A stretch of 64,000 bases of DNA from Endomicrobiales bacterium (lineage in GTDB: Bacteria > Elusimicrobiota > Endomicrobiia > Endomicrobiales > JAFGIL01): positions 31,622-95,621 of the forward strand of contig JAFGIL010000072.1 in assembly GCA_016929635.1 (NCBI GenBank), given 5' to 3'. Each line of letters begins with the position of its first letter. Positions within the stretch are counted from its first letter, which is position 1. Below are positions 9,565-19,044 of this stretch, piece after piece. Under the pieces are notes generated by a model, which was not told the DNA's origin, did not search any database, and saw nothing but the letters and a program-made list of their open reading frames with translations. The translations under genes were made by a program, and so were the position numbers.

Positions 9565-11661
9565 CTATTTACCCGCTAATCTATTTTCGGCTAACTTTAA
9601 ATATTTCTTCGCATCAGCATGTTCCGGATTTAGCTCTAAAACTATTTTGAGCTCTTCAACCACTTTGTTCCAGTTACTCATATGCCAATACAAAACAGCC
9701 AGATTAAAATGCGTTTGAACGCTCTCATAGTCCAACTGCAATGCTTTCTGATAAAAATCCATTGCCTTGTTTAAATCATTTTTCAACTCATAGATAGCAC
9801 CTAAATTTGTATAAACCTCGGTGTTTGGCCTTGATTTTAAATAGTACGCTTCCGCCATGTTCAACAATCCGTTTTTGTGATATAAGAATCCGACTGTTTG
9901 TGCCCATCTGCGAGATTTATCGTACGAAACAAGGCCTTTGAAGTACAAATCCGCATAAGGCATATCTTTTACAGTAAGGCAGTATTTACCCATCAGATGA
10001 AAATAGGAAAAAAGTAAATTCAGCGATCTTTTATCCATCTGGTTATAATCAGGGATTCTCAATGAATAAATATAAGGATATATATTCTTTTTTTCCGCCT
10101 CACTGTTGTCTACTTTGTATATCAAACCTTCCTGAAAACGCGGTATGTCAATCATCTGAGGTTCAAATGTAGCGTAATATACAGGCCTCCTGGTACCTTG
10201 AATAATAGCCGTCTCGATTTTTTCCCTTATTGCCAGCCTAGGTTTGCCCCATATACGGTAATAATCATCCCCGTAAATACTTCTTGATACTCCTGCATTG
10301 CAGTCAACAAAGCTTATATCAGGACGCTTTCTTTCAGACATATGCAGATAGGCAATTGCAAACTCCATCTCATCAGCCCTGTCGGAAAACATAATTGAGC
10401 CCTGCGGCAGAGTACGCAGGATGTTCTTTCCGTAATCATAAAATATAAACTCATTTCTATGATTCAAAGAGCCTATGTTCTGGAAAAATAAAACCACAGG
10501 AATAACAAAGACAAAATTTGAAACGTATTTAGGCAATTTCTTCAACGCTTTCGATATAATCAGGATAACAAAAATAAACGGCAAAAAGAAAAATCTTTTC
10601 AGGAGAGCACTGCTTGAAGGATCCAATGTAACATTAGCCAGGATTAAAAATCCGGGCCCTGTACCTATAAGTAGCAGCAGCAAAATCAAGCTAGATTGCT
10701 TCGTCACTTCGTTCCTCGCAATGACGGACTTTTTAATGTCATTGCGAGTCCCGCCAAGCGGGACGAAGCAATCTCTTTTCATTAAGTTATTCATTATCTC
10801 TTTTAAGCAAAACCACATCCCCAGAATAAAAAGAAGAATACCTGCCCAGGTAAAATTTTCCTTTATTACCTGCAGGAAAAAATAGAGTTTCTTTAATATA
10901 ACTGGAACCGACAGAGGAGGTGCACCCCCCTGTGCAAGAGCTATACTCCCGTAACGAAGCCTGGCTATCACCTGCCAGAACCTTTTTAATGTCTCGGGGT
11001 CTTCCCAGTCAAAAACAGGCTGTGATTTTGAACGTACATATAAAAATAGTGTTATTGAAAATCCAAGGATACTAAAAAGAACAATATTAGTTAAATGGTA
11101 TTTCCAATTACTTCTTAGTTCAACTTTATATTGACTTAAGAACCACCACAACAACCCCAACCCAAGCAATCCTAAAGTATAATGAGTAGTCAGTGAAATA
11201 AACAGCAGGTAGACAACAAGAATGTATTTATTTTTAATTGGTTTACTATAAATCAACCAGCAAATTATGCATCCCATAAAAGCAGCAAGTCCGTACACTT
11301 CCGTAGTATTAGCCATTGCCCATACAACATTGGAAAACGCATACATCAGACCGGCAGATAAGCTGATTAAAATGTTTTCGGTCATTTCAAGGATTACGCA
11401 AAAAAGAATAACACTGGCCAACGCTATGAAAACGCTTGAAAGCAAATTTATCCTGTATGCGTTATTCCCGAACGGAACTAATGTTACAAACATCTTTCCA
11501 ACAATACTGTACAAAGGGTATCCGGGAGAATGGGCTATGCCCAGCGTTGTACCCACACCTGCCAGCTCCCCTGAATCGTCACCTGTAATACAGGGAACCG
11601 CGGTAAACAAATAAACTGCAAAGGTCAGAAATAGAATTAGTACTGCTATGAATTTATTCAA
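9565..11661 (-). CDS. DUF2723 membrane protein with C-terminal TPRs (paralog B, carries palindrome insert)
   Basis: This 698-residue protein opens with GDDSGELAG and GIAHSPGYPLY, the DUF2723 signature, followed by about ten membrane helices and a TPR tail (FYQKALQLDYESVQTHFNLA). The likely role is transfer of a sugar from a lipid carrier on the outer face of the inner membrane. The first codon given by the ORF track is TTG. An AAAGG lies nine bases upstream and no other start is near, so I accept TTG. Around residues 295-325 a hydrophilic stretch containing CFVPLGGTRNDIKKSVIARN interrupts the alignment with paralogs A and C. It is encoded by an 80-bp palindrome, see 10694-10773. A 205-base gap with a different inverted repeat precedes the gene, so it may begin a separate transcript. 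Confidence 0.8.
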   Translation of the reverse strand: MNKFIAVLILFLTFAVYLFTAVPCITGDDSGELAGVGTTLGIAHSPGYPLYSIVGKMFVTLVPFGNNAYRINLLSSVFIALASVILFCVILEMTENILISLSAGLMYAFSNVVWAMANTTEVYGLAAFMGCIICWLIYSKPIKNKYILVVYLLFISLTTHYTLGLLGLGLLWWFLSQYKVELRSNWKYHLTNIVLFSILGFSITLFLYVRSKSQPVFDWEDPETLKRFWQVIARLRYGSIALAQGGAPPLSVPVILKKLYFFLQVIKENFTWAGILLFILGMWFCLKEIMNNLMKRDCFVPLGGTRNDIKKSVIARNEVTKQSSLILLLLLIGTGPGFLILANVTLDPSSSALLKRFFFLPFIFVILIISKALKKLPKYVSNFVFVIPVVLFFQNIGSLNHRNEFIFYDYGKNILRTLPQGSIMFSDRADEMEFAIAYLHMSERKRPDISFVDCNAGVSRSIYGDDYYRIWGKPRLAIREKIETAIIQGTRRPVYYATFEPQMIDIPRFQEGLIYKVDNSEAEKKNIYPYIYSLRIPDYNQMDKRSLNLLFSYFHLMGKYCLTVKDMPYADLYFKGLVSYDKSRRWAQTVGFLYHKNGLLNMAEAYYLKSRPNTEVYTNLGAIYELKNDLNKAMDFYQKALQLDYESVQTHFNLAVLYWHMSNWNKVVEELKIVLELNPEHADAKKYLKLAENRLAGK
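10694..10773. repeat. 80-bp palindromic repeat embedded in frame in DUF2723 paralog B
   Basis: The plus strand reads GATTGCTTCGTCACTTCG, then CTCGCAATGAC, a short AT spacer, GTCATTGCGAG, and GGACGAAGCAATC. The inner arms of 11 bp are perfect complements and the outer arms GATTGCTTCGTC and GACGAAGCAATC also pair. It is translated in frame in the minus direction and adds about 27 residues between two membrane helices. Paralogs A and C have no equivalent stretch at this place. Repeats of this GCAATGAC / GAAGCAATC type are widespread REP-like elements in bacterial genomes. Whether this one is mobile by itself cannot be told. Confidence 0.85.
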
Positions 11662-11699
11662 ATTAAAATACCTTTATCTCGCAAGGATATGTTTAAGAA

Positions 11700-11820
11700 T
11701 GTGTTACAATTGTAGTGTAGGCCTTTATGGCAGTAATAATGAAAAACTTTATCGATATAGTGATATAATATTTTTACGCCCACAAGGGGCTACACTACAA
11801 AAAACATTAATTGTAACACA
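11700..11820. repeat. Intergenic inverted-repeat element, MITE-like (121 bp)
   Basis: The 205-base gap between the subtilase and DUF2723 paralog B holds this element. Its outer arms TGTGTTACAATT and AATTGTAACACA are perfect 12-bp inverted repeats. Just inside lie TTGTAGTGTAGGCC and its near-complement GGGGCTACACTACAA. The core is AT-rich and has no coding capacity. The inner arms are shared with the element at 39934-40013, so this is a repeat family and not only a local hairpin. It could be a non-autonomous transposon remnant; a folded transcript could also slow or end transcription between the two genes. Confidence 0.75.
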
Positions 11821-11866
11821 GCTTGAAATCCACCCCTGCAAAATCCCAAATGATTCTAGTTAAACA

Positions 11867-14800
11867 TCACTTTATTATTGCGAATTTGCCTGTTGCATTA
11901 TCTGCTTTATTGTCAGGGTTCACAATATAATATAAATAAACACCTGACGCTACTTTTTCATTATCTTCGTTTCGAGTATTCCAGAAATACGTGCCGTTTC
12001 CGCCGGTTTTATTGTATTCCTTGATTAATTCGCCTGCCAGGTTAAATATCTTTAACTGCACGTTCTCGGTAAGGTTTCTAAATACAACCCCTTCCCCAAA
12101 ATCAGATGCGCCATATAACCCATCTGTAGCGGGTTTATAAGGGTTCGGATAAACAAAAACATTATCCAGCTTATTTTCAGGAATCAAAGCACTTGCCAGC
12201 ATATACAAGGAAAAATGCGGAATTTCAACGGAAACAGTCTTATTAGTTCTATCCAGAGTATGTTCACCGGATACAAGAGTCCAGGTGCTGTCCTGCAGAG
12301 TAAATATCCTCAAGGATTCTACTTTGGATACAGGCAGAAAACCATCCACTAAACCGTCATTTTCACTGTCAATATATGGAATAGTCAAAATAAGGTTATC
12401 CTGGAAATCTGTGGTTATTGTAGAACCATAGAGATTATATAAATGTACTTCAATAATCGAGCTTTCAACCAATTTTATTCCTTGCAGGGTTAATTTCCTG
12501 TTCGCAGCTGTTATATCGGCACTTGTAACATCTTTCGGGGAGTTTTCTGCATCGGTGTTTATTATTATATAACCATCCTGGCTGATAGCTCCCTGTGGAA
12601 TCTGAATCCTAATATCTCCCAATACAGAATCATTTGCCGTCTGCTCCTGGGTGACAGTGGAAGTTGAAACCAGTAGTTGTATATCACTTGAGGGAGTCTC
12701 CGGCTTTCCGCTTACCGTAGCACTGCTGGATAAAACATTATCACCGTTGTAGCCGTATATCCCGTAGTAATAAAGCGTTGAATACCTGAGCCCTTCATCC
12801 TTGTAAGTTTCCGATGTCAGATTATGGCTTGAATCTACTATTGTCTCCCAATTAAGGCTATCCGAGGAACGGTCTATCCTGAACCTGCTGGCACCGTTTC
12901 CATTCCAGTCAAGCTGAATAGCGTGCATGCCGTCAGATAAAATTGAAGCGTTCGTTGGAGGATTAGTTAATGTGTATTTAGAAACGTTCCCTAACAAGAA
13001 TTCATCTGAAGCATTATATGATTTAAAATATCTTGTATATTGCGTGTTATTGTTCAAACCGGTTTCTATCCAGTAACTTGTATTAACTGATAGCTCTTTC
13101 AACAACTCATTGGCTGATGAATATATCCTGTATCCCAGAATACTTGAACCTGTGAACGTTCCTGTGGACCAATACCATTCTATCTCTGTTGTAGAAAGTG
13201 CCCTTCCCTCAAAAACAACTTCCAGGTTAAGCGCTCCATTTCCATAAATATTGTCTTTCCCGGAATCTCCAAGGTCTCTGGCCCTAATCATCATTGAATC
13301 TTCCAGCTGGTCTGCACTTAAGGAAGTATCTTCAGACAATAGAAGTGCGGCAGCGCCTGCAACATGGGGAGCAGCAGCAGAAGTACCGTAAAAAGCATCC
13401 GGGCGATAAGAATATGTTTCTACCCCGTCCGGTGCCGAAATATCCGGCTTGGTTCTTGAATCATGAGTCGGCCCCTGAGAACTAAAATACTCCTGCGGGC
13501 CCTCATTGTAATCGGTATATTTAACAGCTGCGACCGTAACAGTTCCCGTAGAATCAGCAGGCGTTGTGATACTCATAGGCTTGACCATATCACCGCTGTT
13601 TGTAATTGAAGCATTATAAAGAAATATTCTTATTTCCGAATCCTTTGTTGTAGAATATTCCTTAACCTTTATTTTATAAGTAGTTTGGCCCGGTGATGTT
13701 AACACGACTGCTTCACTGGGTTCATCGTTACTATCCTGTGTATCAATAGATTTACCTACTTCTATCAGGCTGCTGTTATAAACGTACAAATCATAATCCT
13801 CTGTTGAGGTCAAAGGGAATGCATCCCATGTCAAATAAATATAGAAAACCGTGCCTGCACTCGGAGTCGTTATCTCAAGCTCTTCGTCGCCAACAGAAAA
13901 CTCATGCCAGTTATCAGCATCAACATCCGTGAAAGTCCCTGTCCAGTGGCCTTGTGCCTGGTTGCCTGCTGACACAGTGAAAAATATGTCGTTTTCCCGA
14001 AAATCGTTTGCTGTATCGCATAATGAACCTCTGCCGTCGCAGAAATTTGCATTAAGCCAACCTAGAGACATTGTTGCAACATCTATGGAATTTGAGATGC
14101 AGTAATCCCTGGCACTCGCAAAATCACCGTCATCATCTATTTTTATCAGGTGCAGCTCTGCTTCGGGAGCTATATCGTAAACTATTTCCGCGCATCCGGT
14201 TCCATGAATATCTGTTGCATTAAAGCTGGTGTCCGAATAATTCACTGCTGTTACAACACCCGGCAAATCTCCGTTTATTTGGGCCAAATTGTAGTACAAA
14301 AACCCTGCATCGATAACGGCAACTTTAACGCCGCTTCCTTTATATCCGTTATCATGATAAAGATTTGCCTTAATTAAATCCTTACCTTCTGTTGTGTATG
14401 CCTGGGTAAATGCTTTTTTCGGCAGGTTTATGTAATCGACATAATTCTCCAGCTCTTTAGTCACTGCTTCCAGATATTTTACCGGTATCTTAGCTGATAT
14501 AATGTCCTTTGAGACTCTATATTCTACCCCATACTTGCCCAGCACCTTCAAATCAACGTTATCGCTGTTTTTGTCTTTCGGATAGATTATAACTTTAACT
14601 TTTTCCTCAACCTGAGGCACTTTTTTCATCGACATAAATTTAAGGCCCGTAGCCTTATCTTTCTTATACACCTCTATCAGCTCATCAAGGACGCTGTTTA
14701 AGTGCCTATATTTCTTTTTTCTTTTATTTTCTGCATTTAAGCTGGAAAATAACAGCAAAAGTACAAAAATTATTGGAATTATTGTAAATATTTTCTTCAA
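11867..14800 (-). CDS. Secreted subtilisin-like (S8) serine protease with FlgD-type C-terminal domain
   Basis: This 977-residue protein begins with a signal peptide (IFTIIPIIFVLLLLFSSLNA). The subtilase triad is complete: Asp164 in AVIDAGF, His199 in DIHGTGCAEI and the serine in YGTSAAAPHVAGA near residue 500, with the oxyanion Asn in SAGN. After the catalytic domain come fibronectin type III-like segments and a beta domain. The last 90 residues, YPNPYKP then KIFNLAGELI then ASGVYLYYI, match the FlgD Ig-like domain that often ends secreted proteins of double-membrane candidate phyla. The start codon is TTG, with AGGGG five bases upstream. It lies two bases after DUF2723 paralog C, and the gap behind it carries an inverted repeat. 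The substrate is unknown; it may process proteins modified by the neighbouring enzymes. Confidence 0.88.
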   Translation of the reverse strand: MKKIFTIIPIIFVLLLLFSSLNAENKRKKKYRHLNSVLDELIEVYKKDKATGLKFMSMKKVPQVEEKVKVIIYPKDKNSDNVDLKVLGKYGVEYRVSKDIISAKIPVKYLEAVTKELENYVDYINLPKKAFTQAYTTEGKDLIKANLYHDNGYKGSGVKVAVIDAGFLYYNLAQINGDLPGVVTAVNYSDTSFNATDIHGTGCAEIVYDIAPEAELHLIKIDDDGDFASARDYCISNSIDVATMSLGWLNANFCDGRGSLCDTANDFRENDIFFTVSAGNQAQGHWTGTFTDVDADNWHEFSVGDEELEITTPSAGTVFYIYLTWDAFPLTSTEDYDLYVYNSSLIEVGKSIDTQDSNDEPSEAVVLTSPGQTTYKIKVKEYSTTKDSEIRIFLYNASITNSGDMVKPMSITTPADSTGTVTVAAVKYTDYNEGPQEYFSSQGPTHDSRTKPDISAPDGVETYSYRPDAFYGTSAAAPHVAGAAALLLSEDTSLSADQLEDSMMIRARDLGDSGKDNIYGNGALNLEVVFEGRALSTTEIEWYWSTGTFTGSSILGYRIYSSANELLKELSVNTSYWIETGLNNNTQYTRYFKSYNASDEFLLGNVSKYTLTNPPTNASILSDGMHAIQLDWNGNGASRFRIDRSSDSLNWETIVDSSHNLTSETYKDEGLRYSTLYYYGIYGYNGDNVLSSSATVSGKPETPSSDIQLLVSTSTVTQEQTANDSVLGDIRIQIPQGAISQDGYIIINTDAENSPKDVTSADITAANRKLTLQGIKLVESSIIEVHLYNLYGSTITTDFQDNLILTIPYIDSENDGLVDGFLPVSKVESLRIFTLQDSTWTLVSGEHTLDRTNKTVSVEIPHFSLYMLASALIPENKLDNVFVYPNPYKPATDGLYGASDFGEGVVFRNLTENVQLKIFNLAGELIKEYNKTGGNGTYFWNTRNEDNEKVASGVYLYYIVNPDNKADNATGKFAIIK

Positions 14801-14802
14801 AG

Positions 14803-16899
14803 TTACCCCTTTCGTCCAATTTTTTCCTGTGCCTTCTGCAAATAGTATTTCGCACGGGCATCATCAGGTTTTATCTTCAAAATTATATTCAGATTTTTTA
14901 TTACTTCTTCCCAGTTTTCCTCTTTCCAATAGATAACAGCCAAATTAAAGTAAGCGTCCAGGTACTGCGGATTCACTTTCAGCGCCCTGTCATAATATTG
15001 TTTTGCTTTTTCAAGATTGTTTTCCTTCTCTTCTATCACGCCCATGTTGACATAAGAGGATATTTCATCCGGATATAACTCTATTATTTTATTATAAACG
15101 TCTTTTGCTTGGCTTAATAATCCCGCCTGAAAATATTTAAATGCATAATGTATTAATTCGTGCTTTAAATTTGTATTCAGCCATATTACTTCAGGCCAGC
15201 GTTTATGAGCATACTCCCAAAACTCTACTGATTCATCACTGTAATGATATGCTGCAAAATAAGGATAAACCGGAACAAGCGCCCTGCTCCTGTAATCGTA
15301 GTATTCCGCACCCCAGACGCTTCTTAGAGAATATACATGCCATGCGTTAATAGAATCATCCGGTTTATTTTTATCCGGATATATTGCCCTGTACAGCATA
15401 CCGTCAAGTGCAAGATTAATACCGGGCAATATATCTTTATTAAAAGTTGAATAGTACAAAGGTTTTTTGCCCAGGAATTCCTTTTCCACCTGATTTCGCC
15501 TTTTTTCCTTATCTTCCTTGCCTATCCTTCTAAAATCTTCTCCATAAATATTCTTAAATACAAGCCCGCCCCTGTCATGCAGCTCAATGTCTCTGCGGTG
15601 ATTTTCGGCAAAGCAGAGATATGCGGTACTGTAAAAGGTGTCATCCCCCCCATCCATAAAAAACACCGAGTTGGGTTTTAAAGTTCTTAGTATATTTCTA
15701 CCGTAATCATATGCAAGGTAATAGTCTCTCCAGTTTATCGTTGAAAACCTGCCTTTTATTGTAATTACTATAAATAACGAAAATATTGCCAGCAATACAA
15801 CTGACTTTACCTTGCTTTTTGCTATTGAAATAATCCAATCCAGGCTCCAAAAAACAGGGAATATCCAAAATAAATTAATAAGTATAAAAAACCTTTCCAG
15901 TATTCCTTCTGTCTGGCTGTCAAAAGGCATGTTTGCCAGTAAAATGAAACCCGGCCCTGCCAATAGCCATAATAAAAATATAGATCGGGATAACTTATAT
16001 TTTTCCTTTATACCGATAAACCAACCAGCTATACCCAAGAATACTCCCACTGCAGTGTATTGATGCATTAATATGTTAAATAACCGGGTAATTTGTTTTA
16101 TTATAATCGAAATGCTAAAACCCATTTTCTCACCGACAGTTAAAGAAAGGCTGCCGTAGTCAGCACGTGATATAACCCTCCAGATATTCCTGACTGTCTC
16201 CGGATTGCTCCAGTCAAGCGCAGGATTTTTATATGAACGAATAGGCAGGTAAGCATATATCGAAAATCCCAGCATAAAAAAGATTAATAACTTCAGCAAA
16301 TAACCGGCTGAATATAGTCTTTTTCTTATTATTTCCACTATTAACAAAGGCGTTAAGAAAATGAGCGTATGATGATTCCCAAATCCCAGCCCGAACAAAT
16401 AAGAAGCAAGAAGGTAATGTTCTTTATTAACTGATAATAAGATTAAGACTGCAAATAAAGTATTTAAAGTAAAGACTTCAGCACTTATAGAGGATCGCCA
16501 AAAAGCATCCGTGCAGGCGAATAATATCACAACCAAAGCTGCGCCTAAATGCTGGTGCCACCATATGACTGGCTTTTCGATGTCATTGCGAGCTGAAGGC
16601 GAAGCAATCTCATCATTGAATTTCCTATTCATTAAACCAATTAATAAATAATAAAGTATTAAAACAGAAAGCGAGGCCAAAACAGCACTCATTAAATTAA
16701 TCCTGAACGCAAAACTGCCCCATGGTATCAATATGGTCGCTAATTTCCCCATCAGGCAATACAGAGGATATGACGGGCTGTGAGGCAATCCGAGGATAAC
16801 GCTTGATGCACAGAATTCCCCGGAGTCACCTACTGTAATAGAAGGTGCAAGCGTGTAAAGATATAAAACAAATGTCGATAAAAATATTAGCATCTGCAT
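14803..16899 (-). CDS. DUF2723 membrane protein with C-terminal TPRs (paralog C, carries half-palindrome insert)
   Basis: This 698-residue protein shows the DUF2723 signature VGDSGEFCA and GLPHSPSYPLY near its N-terminus, about ten membrane helices, and TPR units at the C-terminus (YYDRALKVNPQYLDAYFNLA). It should be a GT-C type transferase using a lipid-linked sugar, as argued for its paralogs. Around residues 95-115 the hydrophilic stretch FNDEIASPSARNDIEKPV has no counterpart in A or B and is encoded by a 28-bp repeat, see 16582-16609. Its start abuts the VWA gene stop and it is followed two bases later by the S8 protease. It sits between the VWA genes and the other glycosyltransferases and so ties the two halves of the cluster together. 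Confidence 0.8.
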   Translation of the reverse strand: MQMLIFLSTFVLYLYTLAPSITVGDSGEFCASSVILGLPHSPSYPLYCLMGKLATILIPWGSFAFRINLMSAVLASLSVLILYYLLIGLMNRKFNDEIASPSARNDIEKPVIWWHQHLGAALVVILFACTDAFWRSSISAEVFTLNTLFAVLILLSVNKEHYLLASYLFGLGFGNHHTLIFLTPLLIVEIIRKRLYSAGYLLKLLIFFMLGFSIYAYLPIRSYKNPALDWSNPETVRNIWRVISRADYGSLSLTVGEKMGFSISIIIKQITRLFNILMHQYTAVGVFLGIAGWFIGIKEKYKLSRSIFLLWLLAGPGFILLANMPFDSQTEGILERFFILINLFWIFPVFWSLDWIISIAKSKVKSVVLLAIFSLFIVITIKGRFSTINWRDYYLAYDYGRNILRTLKPNSVFFMDGGDDTFYSTAYLCFAENHRRDIELHDRGGLVFKNIYGEDFRRIGKEDKEKRRNQVEKEFLGKKPLYYSTFNKDILPGINLALDGMLYRAIYPDKNKPDDSINAWHVYSLRSVWGAEYYDYRSRALVPVYPYFAAYHYSDESVEFWEYAHKRWPEVIWLNTNLKHELIHYAFKYFQAGLLSQAKDVYNKIIELYPDEISSYVNMGVIEEKENNLEKAKQYYDRALKVNPQYLDAYFNLAVIYWKEENWEEVIKNLNIILKIKPDDARAKYYLQKAQEKIGRKG
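16582..16609. repeat. Half-copy of the GTCATTGCGAG...GAAGCAATC repeat inside DUF2723 paralog C
   Basis: The plus strand carries GTCATTGCGAG, an 8-base middle and GCGAAGCAATC. This equals the right half of the palindrome at 10738-10773 apart from a shorter middle. It is read in frame in the minus direction as part of EIASPSARND and sits in a stretch absent from paralogs A and B. The same repeat family has therefore entered two sister genes at different sites. Confidence 0.75.
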
Positions 16900-19044
16900 T
16901 TACCACATACCGTTTCTTCTTCTATAGAACCATTCTCCCAGAAAACTTAAAATAATTAACACAAGCCAAAACGTATAATGCCACAATGGAATCTTCTCTG
17001 TTATTATCTTTGAATCAACTTTCTTTAACTTATCCAGTATTTCATCGATTGAAAACCCATCAGCACTAAAATACTCTCCCCCGGAACTTTTTGCTATTTT
17101 ATTTAACATTTGTTCATTTATATTTAAAAACATCTCTTCCTGAATCAGCGAAGGTTCAACATTCACTGTTTTTGTTTTCTTAACAATACTCCTCCCGTTG
17201 TTTTCTGCCAACAGCTGGAACCTGTACGTACCGGGTTTTTCAAAAGTCCCTTTCCCTGTCCATTCATTCCTTCCTTTGTTTGTAAGAGAAATGATGTACT
17301 TGTCGCCTTGAGGGTCATAAACACCCACTTTCAACTTTGATTTTTCCAAATCTTTCCCGTGTCTTGCATTTAACACGAAATCCTGCCCAGAATAATAATT
17401 CGGCCTGTCGAAGACAAGGTGCCATTTATCAGATTCTTCGGAACGGGAAACATACCGGATAACGTTTCTCCAGAATGTGTTATACAGCTCCGGAGTAGGA
17501 TTCTGCAATGCCCATCTCCAGGTTGTGTTTGAACCCAAAGCAACAACCCTCCCTTTTCCTTTTTCCCAGCAGGATAAAACCACCCAGTCGTTCCATGGGT
17601 GCTTTAACAGCGTTTCTGCTCCCTCTCTTTGAAGCAAAGCCTGGCAGCCGTCTAACTTTGGCATACCACGCCATAAACTGTCGTTTCTGGAGTTTTCATC
17701 GTTTAAATTCATGATATCATGCTTTATATCCGTAACTTTAACTTGAAACAATCCTCTGTCATAGCTATCCGATGGTTTATCAAGAACAACGGGCAGGATT
17801 TCCTCCACCGGAGTCCCTCCCCATCCGCCTTTCCCAAAGGCATTTTCTCCTGCTATCATTACGAAACCGCCGCCTTTGCTGATTACCCAATTCCTTATAT
17901 TTTTAAGATACTCATCCGTAAATCCGAATCGCCTATACGTAAAATTTTCCAGAATCATAACATCAAAATCATAAAGGTCCTGCGTAAATATTGTACTCAC
18001 AGGAAAAGGTATTAATGCCAGGTCATTATCCGGCACAAGGGTAATGTTTTCGGGATTCCTGAGTATTACAAAAGATACCAATTCAACCATAGGGTCATTT
18101 TTCAAGTGGTGCCTTAAGAAAGAATATTCCGGACCCGGCTGACCGCAAATGTACAATATCCTTAACTTTTCAAGGATAATATCCAAATCAAACCTTTTTC
18201 TGTTGTTTGCTTTAGTAACTTCTCCCGTACCGGGAACGACCTCAACCTCGTATTTAAACCTTCCGCTTATCTGCGGAGTATAATGCATAACCAGCTCAAT
18301 ATTTTCATTGTCTGTGTTAACATTAATGGTTCTGGTTGTCAGAATACCCGCTCCCGAATCGATCCTTTTAAGATTAACGGTTATTTTTTTATTTTTAAAA
18401 CCAACAGCTGATAGTTCAACAGCTATGTCTAAGGGTATATTTTTAAAGGCAAAATCACTAACCCTTATTGAGTTTATTGCAAGGTCCCTGATTTTTCTTT
18501 TTGAGCCTATGGCAACCGGAAATATAGGTACATTCAGATCTTTTATCCAATCTTCATGCAAGGCTTCTGAATTATGATTTCCATCTGACAGGAGCATTAT
18601 TCCTGTTAATTTCTCGCTGTTTTCCCTGCGTATCTCCCACAAGGACTGATACAAATCAGTGTAATTTTTACCTTCGGTCTCAATTATCCTTGACAGATTG
18701 CCGACCTCATTGGCATTAAACGCAAATGTATACTGTTTTAGTTTAAGCCTGTTCTTAAGTAGTTTTTCATTTTCCTTTATGAACTCCTGCGAAGGCTTTA
18801 TCCTGTCGGAAATATACATGCTTGATGAAACGTCCAATGCAACCGCAACTAACGGCTTTTTGTCTATCGAAAAATTCACCAGAACCGGCTGACAGAGCAA
18901 AAATACCATTAATATAAGCGTTAACATCCGCCAGATTACAACATTCCTTTTTTTCTGCAGGTTCCAGTACAACACAAGAAGAACGACGCTTGTTAACACA
19001 GCGAATGTAAACATCCAATCTAGTTTTGTAAACGTAAAAGTCAT
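16900..19044 (-). CDS. VWA-domain membrane protein with glutamine-amidotransferase-like domain
   Basis: This 714-residue protein has two membrane helices at the N-terminus (residues 12-30 and 36-55), a von Willebrand A domain whose MIDAS motif reads DVSSS near residue 70, a beta-sandwich region, and a class I amidotransferase-like fold around residues 370-490 (MILENFTYRRFG, GGGFVMIAGENAFGKGGW). It ends with a membrane helix (FWLVLIILSFLGEWFYRR). I see no clear catalytic Cys in the amidotransferase-like part, so it is probably a structural version. Proteins of this layout accompany MoxR and DUF58 genes and are thought to be metal-dependent adhesion or assembly factors in the periplasm. The ATG overlaps the DUF4159 stop (TAATG). 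Confidence 0.78.
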   Translation of the reverse strand: MTFTFTKLDWMFTFAVLTSVVLLVLYWNLQKKRNVVIWRMLTLILMVFLLCQPVLVNFSIDKKPLVAVALDVSSSMYISDRIKPSQEFIKENEKLLKNRLKLKQYTFAFNANEVGNLSRIIETEGKNYTDLYQSLWEIRRENSEKLTGIMLLSDGNHNSEALHEDWIKDLNVPIFPVAIGSKRKIRDLAINSIRVSDFAFKNIPLDIAVELSAVGFKNKKITVNLKRIDSGAGILTTRTINVNTDNENIELVMHYTPQISGRFKYEVEVVPGTGEVTKANNRKRFDLDIILEKLRILYICGQPGPEYSFLRHHLKNDPMVELVSFVILRNPENITLVPDNDLALIPFPVSTIFTQDLYDFDVMILENFTYRRFGFTDEYLKNIRNWVISKGGGFVMIAGENAFGKGGWGGTPVEEILPVVLDKPSDSYDRGLFQVKVTDIKHDIMNLNDENSRNDSLWRGMPKLDGCQALLQREGAETLLKHPWNDWVVLSCWEKGKGRVVALGSNTTWRWALQNPTPELYNTFWRNVIRYVSRSEESDKWHLVFDRPNYYSGQDFVLNARHGKDLEKSKLKVGVYDPQGDKYIISLTNKGRNEWTGKGTFEKPGTYRFQLLAENNGRSIVKKTKTVNVEPSLIQEEMFLNINEQMLNKIAKSSGGEYFSADGFSIDEILDKLKKVDSKIITEKIPLWHYTFWLVLIILSFLGEWFYRRRNGMW

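Noticed and set aside
10694-10773. CRISPR-like repeat
   Set aside because: It is a single palindrome with no regular spacers and no cas genes nearby, and it is translated as part of a membrane protein.
10475-10885. Plus-strand ORF of 136 residues within DUF2723 paralog B
   Set aside because: Its length comes partly from the palindromic repeat, and the minus-strand gene has clear domain motifs and TPRs.
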